Source: Candidatus Paenalcaligenes intestinipullorum (GTDB taxonomy: Bacteria > Pseudomonadota > Gammaproteobacteria > Burkholderiales > Burkholderiaceae_B). From it: DNA of 24,661 nt. This document shows, one piece after another, positions 16,526 through 23,520 of the stretch (positions within the stretch are counted from its first letter, which is position 1; every line of letters starts with the position of its first letter). The notes below the pieces were generated by a model that saw only the letters and a program-made list of their open reading frames with translations, was not told where the DNA came from and did no database searches. The position numbers and the translations under genes were made by a program. The stretch is from the NCBI GenBank assembly GCA_019120675.1, contig DWUQ01000041.1, forward strand, positions 1 through 24,661. The letters run 5' to 3'.

Positions 16526-16549
16526 AGGCCTGCGCAGAGTGCCTTTTTT
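16526..16549 (+). terminator. Weak terminator-like hairpin before glyA
   Basis: A short stem (AGGC 16526–16529 with GCCT 16541–16544) is followed by a T run at 16544–16549. The stem is only 4 bp, so termination would be weak. The rest of the 173-nt gap before glyA shows no riboswitch that I recognise. Confidence 0.3.
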
Positions 16550-16656
16550 AGTGTAAAAATGCATCACTTTGTGGCTTAAGGCCTCGCTGCGATCAGCTAG
16601 GCGCTGGTAGTCAGTAAACTATTTCTTTTGTTCGCTATTTTTCCTTAGGAAATACC

Positions 16657-17901
16657 ATGTTTGACCGTTCTCGCACCATTGAAGTTGTTGATCCGGATAT
16701 CTGGGCTGCTATCCAGCAGGAAGATCGTCGTCAAGAGCAACACATTGAGTTGATTGCTTCCGAAAACTACGCCAGCCCAGCTGTCATGCAGGCTCAAGGC
16801 ACACAGCTGACCAACAAGTATGCCGAAGGCTACCCTGGCCGTCGCTACTATGGTGGGTGTGAGTACGTAGACGTGGTCGAGCAATTAGCGATTGATCGTC
16901 TCAAAGAAATCTTTGGTGCCGAAGCCGCCAACGTGCAGCCAAACTCCGGATCGCAGGCTAACCAAGGTGTGTATATGGCTATGCTCAAGCCTGGCGATAC
17001 CGTGCTCGGTATGAGCTTGGCCGAGGGCGGTCACCTGACTCATGGTTCCCCCGTTAACGCGTCGGGCAAGCTGTACAACTTTATTCCCTATGGCTTAAAC
17101 AGCAACGAAGAACTCGACTACGACCAGCTTGAAGCGCTCGCCAAGGAGCACAAGCCCAAAATGATTGTGGGTGGCGCTTCCGCCTACGCCCTCAAGATCG
17201 ACTTTGAGCGCATGGCCAAAATTGCTCACGACAATGGTGCGCTGTTTATGGTCGATATCGCCCACTATGCGGGCTTGGTGGCTGGCGGCGCCTACCCCAA
17301 TCCCGTGCCTCACGCTGACTTTGTCACTTCCACCACGCACAAATCGTTGCGTGGCCCACGTGGCGGCGTAATCATGATGAAAGCCCAATACGAAAAAGCC
17401 ATCAACTCGGCTATTTTCCCAGGCATTCAGGGCGGCCCACTGATGCACGTGATTGCCGGTAAAGCCGTCGCTTTCAAGGAAGCGCTCGACCCCAGCTTCA
17501 AAGACTACGCCCAGCAAGTCCTCAAGAATGCCCAAGTTATGGCCGAAACCTTGACTGAGCGTGGCCTGCGTATTATTTCTGGCCGTACCGAAAGCCACGT
17601 GATGTTGGTGGACCTACGCGCCAAGGGCATCAATGGTAAGGACGCCGAGCGTGTCTTAGGCGAGGCTCACATTACCGTCAACAAAAACGCCATCCCCAAC
17701 GATCCTGAGTCGCCCTTTGTCACCAGCGGTATTCGTTTGGGTTCGCCTGCGATGACCACCCGTGGCTTCAAGGAGGCCGAAGCCAAGCAAACGGCGAACC
17801 TCATTGCGGACGTGCTGGATAATCCCAATGACCTTGCGAATATCGAGAAGGTGCGTGAGCAGGTGAATGCGCTGACGGCTGCTTTCCCTGTGTATCGTTA
17901 A
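16657..17901 (+). CDS. glyA: Serine hydroxymethyltransferase
   Basis: A PLP enzyme of 414 residues that interconverts serine and glycine with tetrahydrofolate and supplies one-carbon units. The PLP Schiff-base lysine is Lys229 in TSTTHKSLRGPRGG; Asp200 and His203 in MVDIAHYAG contact the cofactor. The opening IELIASENY and the NKYAEGYPGRRYYGG block are family hallmarks. The ribosome binding site AGGAAA lies 5 nt before the ATG. glyA followed by nrdR and rib genes is a common betaproteobacterial order. A strong hairpin separates it from nrdR. Confidence 0.98.
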   Translation: MFDRSRTIEVVDPDIWAAIQQEDRRQEQHIELIASENYASPAVMQAQGTQLTNKYAEGYPGRRYYGGCEYVDVVEQLAIDRLKEIFGAEAANVQPNSGSQANQGVYMAMLKPGDTVLGMSLAEGGHLTHGSPVNASGKLYNFIPYGLNSNEELDYDQLEALAKEHKPKMIVGGASAYALKIDFERMAKIAHDNGALFMVDIAHYAGLVAGGAYPNPVPHADFVTSTTHKSLRGPRGGVIMMKAQYEKAINSAIFPGIQGGPLMHVIAGKAVAFKEALDPSFKDYAQQVLKNAQVMAETLTERGLRIISGRTESHVMLVDLRAKGINGKDAERVLGEAHITVNKNAIPNDPESPFVTSGIRLGSPAMTTRGFKEAEAKQTANLIADVLDNPNDLANIEKVREQVNALTAAFPVYR

Positions 17902-17911
17902 TTAGTCTTAG

Positions 17912-17934
17912 ATCAGGGCCGCGTTGGCCCTGAT
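17912..17934 (+). other. Strong hairpin between glyA and nrdR
   Basis: A perfect 9-bp GC-rich stem (ATCAGGGCC 17912–17920, GGCCCTGAT 17926–17934) with a 5-nt loop fills most of the 45-nt gap. It is followed by GGTATACCC, not a T tract, and ends 12 nt before the nrdR ATG. It may be a processing or stability element, or may limit nrdR translation. Confidence 0.6.
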
Positions 17935-17946
17935 GGTATACCCTAA

Positions 17947-18411
17947 ATGAAATGTCCATTTTGCAGCCATTCTGATACGCAAGTTGTGGATTCACGTGTC
18001 TCCGAAGAAGGGGACGTGATCCGTCGTCGCCGTCGTTGTCAAGCCTGCGACCGACGTTACACGACCTACGAGCGCCCTGAACTGCTGATGCCCTCAGTAA
18101 TCAAGCGTGATGGTAGCCGAATGGATTTCGATATCAACCGCTTGCGTGCTAGCCTGGATCTGGCTTTGCGCAAGCGCGCCGTTCCCAGCTCCGATGTGGA
18201 CGCCGCCGTGACCCGCATCACCGAGCACTTGCTGGTGAGCGGTGATCGCGAAGTGACTACCGAATACATTGGTAACTTGGTCATGCGTGAGCTCATGCAG
18301 TTGGATCAAGTGGCGTATGTGCGCTTTGCGTCGGTCTATAAAAGCTTTAACGATATCAATGAGTTTGTACAAGCCATCAAGGAAGTACAAGATTTAACCA
18401 AACCCAGTTAA
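17947..18411 (+). CDS. nrdR: Transcriptional repressor NrdR
   Basis: A 154-residue regulator that represses ribonucleotide reductase genes when dATP is high. The N-terminal zinc ribbon has Cys3, Cys6, Cys31 and Cys34 with the RRRRRCQACDRRYTTYE block. An ATP-cone (about 49–139) begins with VIKRDGSRMDFD. The length matches the family. No ribosome binding site is visible before the ATG, which is preceded by GGTATACCCTAA, so it may depend on translation of glyA or on the hairpin just upstream. ribD follows after 16 nt. Confidence 0.97.
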   Translation: MKCPFCSHSDTQVVDSRVSEEGDVIRRRRRCQACDRRYTTYERPELLMPSVIKRDGSRMDFDINRLRASLDLALRKRAVPSSDVDAAVTRITEHLLVSGDREVTTEYIGNLVMRELMQLDQVAYVRFASVYKSFNDINEFVQAIKEVQDLTKPS

Positions 18412-18427
18412 GCCGGTCGTTGTCATT

Positions 18428-19567
18428 ATGCATAGTGATCTGATTTGGATGCAAACCGCGCTCAAACTTGCGCAAGGGGTGCTGTATCTGACCTCACCCA
18501 ACCCCCGTGTTGGGTGTGTCATCGTGCACAACAATCAAATTGTCGGCCAAGGGGCTACCCAACGTGCGGGCAACGCTCACGCCGAAGTGCTGGCCTTGCA
18601 GCAGGCCACCCAGCGCGGTGCCGACCTAAGTCAATGCACGGTCTACGTCACCTTAGAGCCGTGCAGTCACTTTGGTCGTACACCACCGTGCGTCAACGCC
18701 TTGCTTGAGGTCAAGCCCAAACGCATCGTGGTGGCTCTGCTGGACCCCAACCCCCAAGTGGCTGGGCGAGGTGTTGGAGCCTTACGTGCGGCAGGCATTC
18801 AAGTCGATGTGGGCTTGTGTGCGGCCGATGCCATGGAGCAAAATCCCGGTTTTATCTCCCGCATGCTGCGCCACGAGCCGTTTTTTTGGCTCAAGTTGGC
18901 CGCCTCCGTCGATGGGCGCAGCGCCCTTAAAAGCGGCGAATCCAAATGGATCACTGGCCCCGTCGCCCGCGAAGACGGCCACAAATGGCGCGCCCGCTCG
19001 TGCATGGTGTTGACCGGCATCGGTACCGTCGAAGCCGACAACCCTCTGTTAAATGTGCGGGGGCTCGACACCCAGCGGCAGCCCTTGCGTGCGGTGTTGG
19101 ATTCTCAGCTGCGTCTTAAGCCCGACGCGGCCATTCTCAATGGCGCACCGGTCTGGGTGTTTACCACGGTAAATCACCCTGAAAAAACCCAAGCCCTATT
19201 GGATAAAAACGCCACCGTCATTCAACTGCCTGCGGACGCCAATGGCCAAGTGTGCCTGCGTGAGTTGGTGAACTATTTAGGCACCCAAGACATCAATGAG
19301 GTTCACGTTGAAGCTGGTCCCCGCCTTAGTGGGGCGTTATTGCAGGCGCGCGTCATTGATCAGTTGTTGGTGTATATGGCCCCCACATTAATCGGGCCGG
19401 GGCGTCCGATGGTCGAGCTGCCACAGCTCAATGGCTTATTTGAAGCCCAGCGCTTTGAGTTCTTGGATGCGGCACGTGTGGGCGCTGATGTGCGCTTATT
19501 GTTGCGTGAGCCGGGCCGTTGGGCACGTTTGCAGCAGGTGTTGAGCACCACCTTGCAGGCCATCTAA
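18428..19567 (+). CDS. ribD: Bifunctional pyrimidine deaminase/reductase RibD
   Basis: A 379-residue two-domain enzyme of riboflavin synthesis. The N-terminal deaminase (about 1–145) has zinc ligands His51, Cys79 and Cys88 and the proton shuttle Glu53 in HAEV and PCSHFGRTPPC; it removes the pyrimidine amino group. The C-terminal reductase (about 148–365) begins with WLKLAASVDGR, has the GIGTVEADNPLL and HVEAGPRLSGALL motifs and uses NADPH to reduce the ribose. The length fits the family. It lies 16 nt after nrdR and 82 nt before ribE. Confidence 0.96.
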   Translation: MHSDLIWMQTALKLAQGVLYLTSPNPRVGCVIVHNNQIVGQGATQRAGNAHAEVLALQQATQRGADLSQCTVYVTLEPCSHFGRTPPCVNALLEVKPKRIVVALLDPNPQVAGRGVGALRAAGIQVDVGLCAADAMEQNPGFISRMLRHEPFFWLKLAASVDGRSALKSGESKWITGPVAREDGHKWRARSCMVLTGIGTVEADNPLLNVRGLDTQRQPLRAVLDSQLRLKPDAAILNGAPVWVFTTVNHPEKTQALLDKNATVIQLPADANGQVCLRELVNYLGTQDINEVHVEAGPRLSGALLQARVIDQLLVYMAPTLIGPGRPMVELPQLNGLFEAQRFEFLDAARVGADVRLLLREPGRWARLQQVLSTTLQAI

Positions 19568-19581
19568 GGGTTATAAAAACT

Positions 19582-19619
19582 CAGAGTGGTCGCGGCGCTT
19601 TTATGTGCGCCATGCTCTG
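19582..19619 (+). promoter_or_regulatory. Structured ribD–ribE spacer
   Basis: An inner stem GGCGC/GCGCC (19594–19598, 19607–19611) lies inside an outer stem CAGAG/CTCTG (19582–19586, 19615–19619) with an asymmetric internal loop. It ends 30 nt before the ribE start. At under 40 nt it is far too small for an FMN riboswitch. Confidence 0.35.
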
Positions 19620-19649
19620 TATTTGTTATTTCGTTTTAGGAAATCAGCC

Positions 19650-20273
19650 GTGTTTACTGGCATCATCACTGCCGTAGGGCATATTGAAACCGTCGAGCCC
19701 AAAGAGACTCACAACCCCGAGGCGGGCTACCGCTTGCGCTTGCACGCGCCCGACTTTGATTTAAGCAGCACCAAGTTGGGTGACTCCATTGCCATCCAAG
19801 GGGCATGCATGACCGTTGTCGAGCTGCAGCCTCAAGGCTTTAGCATTGATATTTCACGAGAAAGCCTCAACCGTACCGTCGGCTTGGATCAAGCGGGTCC
19901 GGTCAACCTAGAGCCCGCTATGCGTCTCGGTGACCGCTTGGATGGGCATATGGTATTGGGGCACGTGGATGGCGTGGGTACGGTGAGTGCGTTCGAGCCG
20001 GTGGGGGAGTCGTGGCTGCTAAAGGTCGTCGCCCCGCAAGAGCTTGCCAAGTACTTTGCCTACAAGGGTTCGGTCACCATCAATGGTGTTAGCCTCACCA
20101 TCAATGAGGTTCAGGACTCGGCTGAGGGCTGCGAGTTTGCCATCAATATTATTCCGCATACTCTGGAGGTGACGACGCTGAAGCATCTGCAGGTGGGCCA
20201 TCGGGTTAACTTGGAGGTGGATGCGATTGCGCGGTATGTGGAGCGGATGTTGAGCTTGACTACGGCTCTCTAG
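19650..20273 (+). CDS. ribE: Riboflavin synthase alpha chain
   Basis: The last enzyme of riboflavin synthesis, which dismutates two lumazines to riboflavin plus the pyrimidine precursor. It has 208 residues in two lumazine-binding barrels: the first opens with (M)FTGIITAVG and has GACMTVVEL, and the second has LDGHMVLGHVDGVG and INGVSLTINEV. The start is GTG 19650: the family begins exactly at MFTGI, and TTAGGAAA ends 6 nt upstream. An upstream in-frame ATG at 19605 would add 15 residues with no family support. The genes that often follow (ribBA, ribH, nusB) are absent here; a tRNA gene comes next instead. Confidence 0.96.
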   Translation: MFTGIITAVGHIETVEPKETHNPEAGYRLRLHAPDFDLSSTKLGDSIAIQGACMTVVELQPQGFSIDISRESLNRTVGLDQAGPVNLEPAMRLGDRLDGHMVLGHVDGVGTVSAFEPVGESWLLKVVAPQELAKYFAYKGSVTINGVSLTINEVQDSAEGCEFAINIIPHTLEVTTLKHLQVGHRVNLEVDAIARYVERMLSLTTAL

Positions 20274-20315
20274 GGCGTATGTTGTGGGACGGTGCTGAGG
20301 GATGTAATAAAAGCT

Positions 20316-20343
20316 TTGGTTTTTAATTAAGTGGTGCTATACT
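20316..20343 (+). promoter_or_regulatory. Promoter of tRNA-Ser
   Basis: TATACT (20338–20343) preceded by TGC forms an extended −10, and TTGGTT (20316–20321) is a −35 at 16-nt spacing. Transcription would start near 20350, about 28 nt before the mature tRNA. The short leader holds a TTAGC/GCTAA hairpin. Confidence 0.65.
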
Positions 20344-20377
20344 TCTATGCTTTGGCTTAGCCTATAAGCTAAAACAC

Positions 20378-20468
20378 GGACAGGTGGCCGAGTGGTTGAA
20401 GGCGCTCGCCTGGAAAGCGGGTATACGTTCATAGCGTATCGAGGGTTCGAATCCCTCCCTGTCCGCCA
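20378..20468 (+). tRNA. tRNA-Ser(GGA)
   Basis: The 7-bp acceptor stem GGACAGG (20378–20384) pairs with CCTGTCC (20458–20464); G20465 is the discriminator and CCA (20466–20468) is encoded. The anticodon stem CTCGC/GCGGG encloses the loop CTGGAAA with anticodon GGA (20412–20414), which reads UCC and UCU. A long variable arm with ATACG/CGTAT marks a class II tRNA, as expected for serine. The T arm is GAGGGTTCGAATCCCTC. The gene sits between the riboflavin genes and a decayed region. Confidence 0.98.
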
Positions 20469-20492
20469 AATTTTACATAAAAATAATAAACT

Positions 20493-20527
20493 AAACCCGC
20501 ATTGCGTAAGGCTTTGCGGGTTTTTTG
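20493..20527 (+). terminator. Terminator of tRNA-Ser
   Basis: A 9-bp stem (AAACCCGCA 20493–20501, TGCGGGTTT 20515–20523) with a 13-nt loop is followed by continued T residues to 20526. Confidence 0.9.
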
Positions 20528-20551
20528 TTGTCTGTTCTGTTGCTGTTACAC

Positions 20552-20736
20552 AAGCGCCTTGCCCCTTAGGTTGGGTTCCGGGCCGAGGGACGCTTCGCGC
20601 TGCCCTTAGGCAGGGGTATTTTTCAGGTCGTTCGCAAACTCGCGCTGTGCGCTCAAACAGTGCTCACTTTTCTCCTGAAAAATCCCCCGTCCTGCGGCCC
20701 TCGTCCAAGTCACCCAACCTAAGGGGCAAGGCGCTT
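20552..20736. repeat. 185-bp imperfect inverted-repeat element with perfect 25-bp ends
   Basis: The outer arms 20552–20576 and 20712–20736 are perfect inverted copies over 25 bp (beginning AAGCGCCTTGCCCC). Inside them a second imperfect pairing (about 20581–20593 with 20694–20706, 11 of 13 bases) and a third perfect 10-bp pair ATTTTTCAGG (20618–20627) / CCTGAAAAAT (20674–20683) continue the structure. The left side has an extra small hairpin CTGCC-CTTA-GGCAG (20600–20613). The 46-nt apex holds GCGC repeats and no gene. It could be a multi-copy intergenic palindromic element or a MITE-like remnant; no transposase is nearby. Together with the tRNA terminator it occupies most of the roughly 310-bp gap after the tRNA. 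Confidence 0.75.
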
Positions 20737-20760
20737 TTGCGTTGCAAGTTGCGTTGCAAG
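20737..20760. repeat. Tandem 12-bp direct repeat
   Basis: Two exact copies of TTGCGTTGCAAG lie at 20737–20748 and 20749–20760, directly abutting the right arm of the inverted-repeat element and just upstream of the truncated Fic gene. They may mark a recombination or insertion junction. Confidence 0.85.
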
Positions 20761-20782
20761 AATTGAGTGCAAGCAAGGATAA

Positions 20783-21517
20783 TCACAAAAACCAGTAAAC
20801 AAGCTAGATCGTTGGGATGAGGCCGTACTTAAACCTAAGCTCGACGATATCCGTTGGTTGCAGGGTCGGTTGTTGGGGCGCACCGAGGCCGCCCCAGCGC
20901 AGACGGATGTGGCTGTGGAAATGGATGCGTTGATTCAGAATGCCATTCGCACCAGTGAAATTGAGGGTGAGCATCTGGATGCAGGGGCGGTTCGCTTGTC
21001 GGTGGCGCGTCAGCTTGGGCTGGAGCAGACCGGTGTTACGGGCAGGCCGACTCCCGAATCCGATTCTCTGGTCGCTCTGTTACTGGAAGCCACCCATCAG
21101 CCCGAGCAGCTCTTGTCTTGTGAGCAGTTATGCCGTTGGCAGGCACAGCTATTTCCAGTGCCGAGCATTCTTTCCCAAATTGTAATTGACGAGCTACGCG
21201 GAGAGCACCCGATGCACGTTATATCTGGGCGTATGGATCAACCCATCGTCCATTTTGAGGCGCCGCCTAGACAAGGGTTAGAGCAGCAGCGCCATGCCAC
21301 CACACCCCTGAGTGAACGGCAGATCAAGGTGTTGAACCGGTTGCTGGATAACGCTGGAGAAGAATTCAAAGCAGGCATTAACGCGCGTACCTATCAGGCG
21401 CTCGCCAAGGTGAGCAAGGCCACGTCTACCCGTGACCTGGCTGATCTGGTAGAAAAAGGATGTTTGCAGAGCCTACCGGGTGGGGGACGGAGTAGTCGGT
21501 ATGGGCTGGCTCTGTAG
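20783..21517 (+). pseudogene. Fic-family (DUF4172-type) gene lacking its start and its catalytic core
   Basis: Frame open from 20783 to TAG 21515–21517; the region with Fic similarity begins near 20807 (DRWDEAVLKPKLDDIRWLQG). No ATG or GTG lies before that segment; the first start-like codon is TTG 20858, without a ribosome binding site. Intact relatives start with a short Trp-rich segment that is missing here. From TTG 20858, 219 codons follow. The N-terminal helical domain keeps TSEIEGE (residues 32–38), which matches the inhibitory (S/T)xxxE(G/N) motif of class II Fic proteins, and reaches HFEAPPRQGLEQQ (132–144). The next residues already belong to the C-terminal winged-helix part (RQIKVLNRLLD … KVSKATSTRDLADLVEKGCL … GGGRSSRY). 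The central Fido domain with HPFxxGNGRxxR, roughly 130–150 residues, is gone without loss of frame. AMPylation activity is therefore not expected. Confidence 0.8.
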
Positions 21518-21538
21518 TAGGCAAGTGCAACCATATCG

Positions 21539-21573
21539 GCCTAATGACGCAGCTGATGAATGTGGCGTTAGGC
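21539..21573 (+). other. Hairpin after the Fic remnant
   Basis: GCCTAA (21539–21544) pairs with TTAGGC (21568–21573) and CGC (21548–21550) with GCG (21565–21567), with a 3-nt bulge between. No T tract follows. It may be the original 3' end structure of the Fic gene. Confidence 0.35.
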
Positions 21574-21604
21574 TTCAATAAGGAATCGTATTGGCTTTAC
21601 CTAA

Positions 21605-21766
21605 TCTCGATACGCCACCCAATCGGTCCCAGACTACAAATCCGCATTTATAGACTTAAATGATGATGGTGTAAAAGACGTTATTGTGCTGCTGCAGGGC
21701 ATGGAGACCTCCAAGTGTGTCAGCGCTCAAAATAGGGAAGGCAGTACAGTTATCATTGGCGAATAA
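21605..21766 (+). pseudogene. Remnant of a protein with a DLNDDGVKDVIVLL motif
   Basis: An open frame without a start codon runs from 21605, after a stop, to TAA 21764–21766. It contains DYKSAFIDLNDDGVKDVIVL, then LQGMETSKC. The D-L-N-x-D-G-x-x-D-x-x-V-L-L pattern is like the calcium-loop or FG-GAP-like motif of small secreted proteins in which a Cys-rich WCGSGGC segment usually follows; here that part has degenerated and the N-terminus is missing. The rest of the 340-bp gap (21518–21858) shows no other gene; a 40-codon ATG frame at 21544 overlaps this remnant in another frame and has no support. Confidence 0.4.
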
Positions 21767-21858
21767 CTGGCGGTTGCACCATAACGATTCCTAGCCTAGT
21801 CATTTGCTTTTAACATGAGCTCTTTACACTGTTTTTTTCTTTGTGAAAGGATCTCAGT

Positions 21859-23211
21859 GTGAATATGAAGCATACCGTGTTATGTGTTGGGCTGGCTTTG
21901 ATGGTTGGAAATGTTTGGGCTCAGCAAGAGTACCCTGCAACTTTAAAGGGCCATGCCATCTTAAAAGCAGAGTCAACCATAGAGGCTCCAGCCGATGCGC
22001 CCATGGATCTGCATACCTCAGGGAAGTACACCACCGGCAAGAAAGTTACGGCCTTGGGCAGTGTGCCAGGTAAATCAGCAGATAGAGTTACGGGTCATCA
22101 TTTGCCGATACAAGGCCAACCTTTGCAGGGACACTCTGGCATCCAAGTGATGCCAGACGGCACAATGTGGATCGTGACCGATAATGGTTTCGGCAATAAG
22201 ACCAATTCCTCGGACTCTATGTTGTATGCCAATCGCTATCGTATTGATTGGGAAACAGGCACTTATCACCAACTAGAGACAGTTTTCTTAAGCGATCCTC
22301 AACATAACGTGCCATTTCGAATTGTGCATGAGCTCACAGGGGAGCGTTACTTAACAGGTTCTGATTTTGATCTAGAAAGCATGCAGGTAATTGGTGACTC
22401 TTTATGGTTTGGTGAGGAATTTGGGCCTTATTTAATCAAAGCAAATAAGAAAGGGCACATTGAAGCAATCTTTGAGACGGAAACGAACGAAAGGGTGGTG
22501 CGCTCCCCAGATCATTATGCGGTGCAATCGCCCGCTACGCCTGATGCCACGTATAGCAATGTTAATCTACGGCGCTCCAAAGGGTTTGAGGGCATGGCTG
22601 CCTCTAAGGATGGCGCTTTTTTATACCCTATGCTTGAGGGGCCTTTGTGGGATGAGAGCACACGTGAGTGGGAGCAGAAAGATCAGCGTACCGTATTACG
22701 TATTTTAGAGTTTGATGTGGCAAAAGAGCGTTGGACAGGTCGGCATTGGCTCTATCCATTAGAAGGAGCGCATCATGCGATTGGCGATTTTAATATGATT
22801 GATGCAAATACAGCCTTGGTCATAGAGCGTGATAATGGCGAAGGCACTCCAGATAAAGCCTGCCAGGAAAACGAAGATACCACTACCTGCTTTTCACAGC
22901 TGCCTCAGTTTAAGCGTGTTTATAAAATTGCGTTCACGCCTGAAATGGCAGGTGGTGCCGTCCAAAAAGTGGGTTACATTGATCTGTTGTCTATACAAGA
23001 TCCACAACGGCAAGCACGTAAGCCCCTAACGGACGGGGTATTACAATTTCCGTTTTTTACGATTGAGAATGTGGATGTAGTGGATGCAGAACATATTGTG
23101 GTCGGTAATGACAATAACTACCCCTTTTCTTCTAGCCGAAATCCCAATCAGCAGGACGATAACGAGCTTGTGCTTTTAGAGGTCGGAGAGCTTTTAAAAG
23201 CTCAGCCCTAG
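21859..23211 (+). CDS. Secreted esterase-like-activity-of-phytase family protein
   Basis: A 450-residue exported protein. Residues 1–21 form a signal peptide ending VWA, with predicted cleavage before QQEYP. The remainder fits the phytase esterase-like family (beta-propeller type). Recognisable blocks are GHSGIQVMPDGTMWIVTDNGFGNK (about 94–117), DFDLESMQVIGDSLWFGEEFGPYLI (about 169–193), SKGFEGMAASKDGAFLYPMLEGPL (about 239–262), ALVIERDNGEG (about 320–330) and IENVDVVDAEHIVVGNDNNYPFSSSR (about 402–427). The substrate is unproven; family members are tied to phosphoester or phytate use. The GTG at 21859 is chosen because AAAGGA (21845–21850) is 8 nt upstream; ATG 21865 is the alternative. The gene is visibly more AT-rich than the core genes, which fits later acquisition. 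Confidence 0.82.
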   Translation: MNMKHTVLCVGLALMVGNVWAQQEYPATLKGHAILKAESTIEAPADAPMDLHTSGKYTTGKKVTALGSVPGKSADRVTGHHLPIQGQPLQGHSGIQVMPDGTMWIVTDNGFGNKTNSSDSMLYANRYRIDWETGTYHQLETVFLSDPQHNVPFRIVHELTGERYLTGSDFDLESMQVIGDSLWFGEEFGPYLIKANKKGHIEAIFETETNERVVRSPDHYAVQSPATPDATYSNVNLRRSKGFEGMAASKDGAFLYPMLEGPLWDESTREWEQKDQRTVLRILEFDVAKERWTGRHWLYPLEGAHHAIGDFNMIDANTALVIERDNGEGTPDKACQENEDTTTCFSQLPQFKRVYKIAFTPEMAGGAVQKVGYIDLLSIQDPQRQARKPLTDGVLQFPFFTIENVDVVDAEHIVVGNDNNYPFSSSRNPNQQDDNELVLLEVGELLKAQP

Positions 23212-23240
23212 AAATAGGGGCTAGCATTCCTGCCAGCCCC
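23204..23240 (+). terminator. Alternative hairpins at the end of the phytase-esterase-like gene
   Basis: AGCCCTA (23204–23210) can pair with TAGGGGCT (23215–23222) around a GAAA loop with one bulge, spanning the stop codon. The GGGGCT of that arm can instead pair with AGCCCC (23235–23240). Only a short TT follows. Termination is plausible but not certain. Confidence 0.4.
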
Positions 23241-23288
23241 TTCCCACTTTCCGCTTTTAGCACAAAATCTTGCACAGGCGGCTGAATC

Positions 23289-23456
23289 ATGAACTGGTCT
23301 GATATTTTTATTTACGACACCACGTGGTTGTTTGCGGGCGAGCTGGTGGTCCGGGTCGTCATCATGTTTACGCTGATCACTTTACTCTTGCGTTTTACAG
23401 GTGAGCGTGCTGATTACGGTTGGGCCAAGGCGTTTAATAATCCGCTTAATCGGTGA
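23289..23456 (+). pseudogene. 5' fragment of a DUF421/YetF membrane protein gene
   Basis: A frame of 55 codons from ATG 23289 to TGA 23454–23456. Residues 1–40 (MNWSDIFIYDTTWLFAGELV … LLLRFTGER) match the start of DUF421/YetF proteins: a short W-rich cytoplasmic head, the first membrane helix and the conserved R-x-x-G-(K/E)-R turn. In intact proteins that turn is followed by GVRQLSVFEL and well over 100 more residues. Here the next residues are ADYGWAKAFNNPLNR and a stop inside a 15-bp hairpin. The gene is therefore truncated or recombined. No strong ribosome binding site is seen (GGCGG about 8 nt upstream). Confidence 0.6.
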
Positions 23457-23487
23457 AGAGCTTAAGGCTTCTCTTAAGCTCTTCACC
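23452..23487. terminator. 15-bp perfect hairpin spanning the stop of the YetF fragment
   Basis: GGTGAAGAGCTTAAG (23452–23466) and its exact inverse (23473–23487) flank a 6-nt loop. The TGA stop (23454–23456) lies inside the left arm. No T tract follows on the forward strand; on the reverse strand the hairpin lies downstream of the YqaE gene (stop at 23521) and could end that transcript. Confidence 0.55.
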
Positions 23488-23520
23488 TACGAAGCCAAGC
23501 GAACCGTCTGCGTTCAGTGC

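Noticed and set aside
16484..16656. A possible glycine or THF riboswitch before glyA
   Set aside because: No recognisable conserved core was found in the 173-nt gap, only a weak hairpin and a normal ribosome binding site.
19605..19649. An ATG start 15 codons upstream of ribE
   Set aside because: The family begins at MFTGI, which here is the GTG at 19650 with its own ribosome binding site.
20392..20766. A 124-codon open frame across the tRNA and the inverted repeat
   Set aside because: It begins inside tRNA-Ser and runs through its terminator and the palindromic element; the product has no family character.
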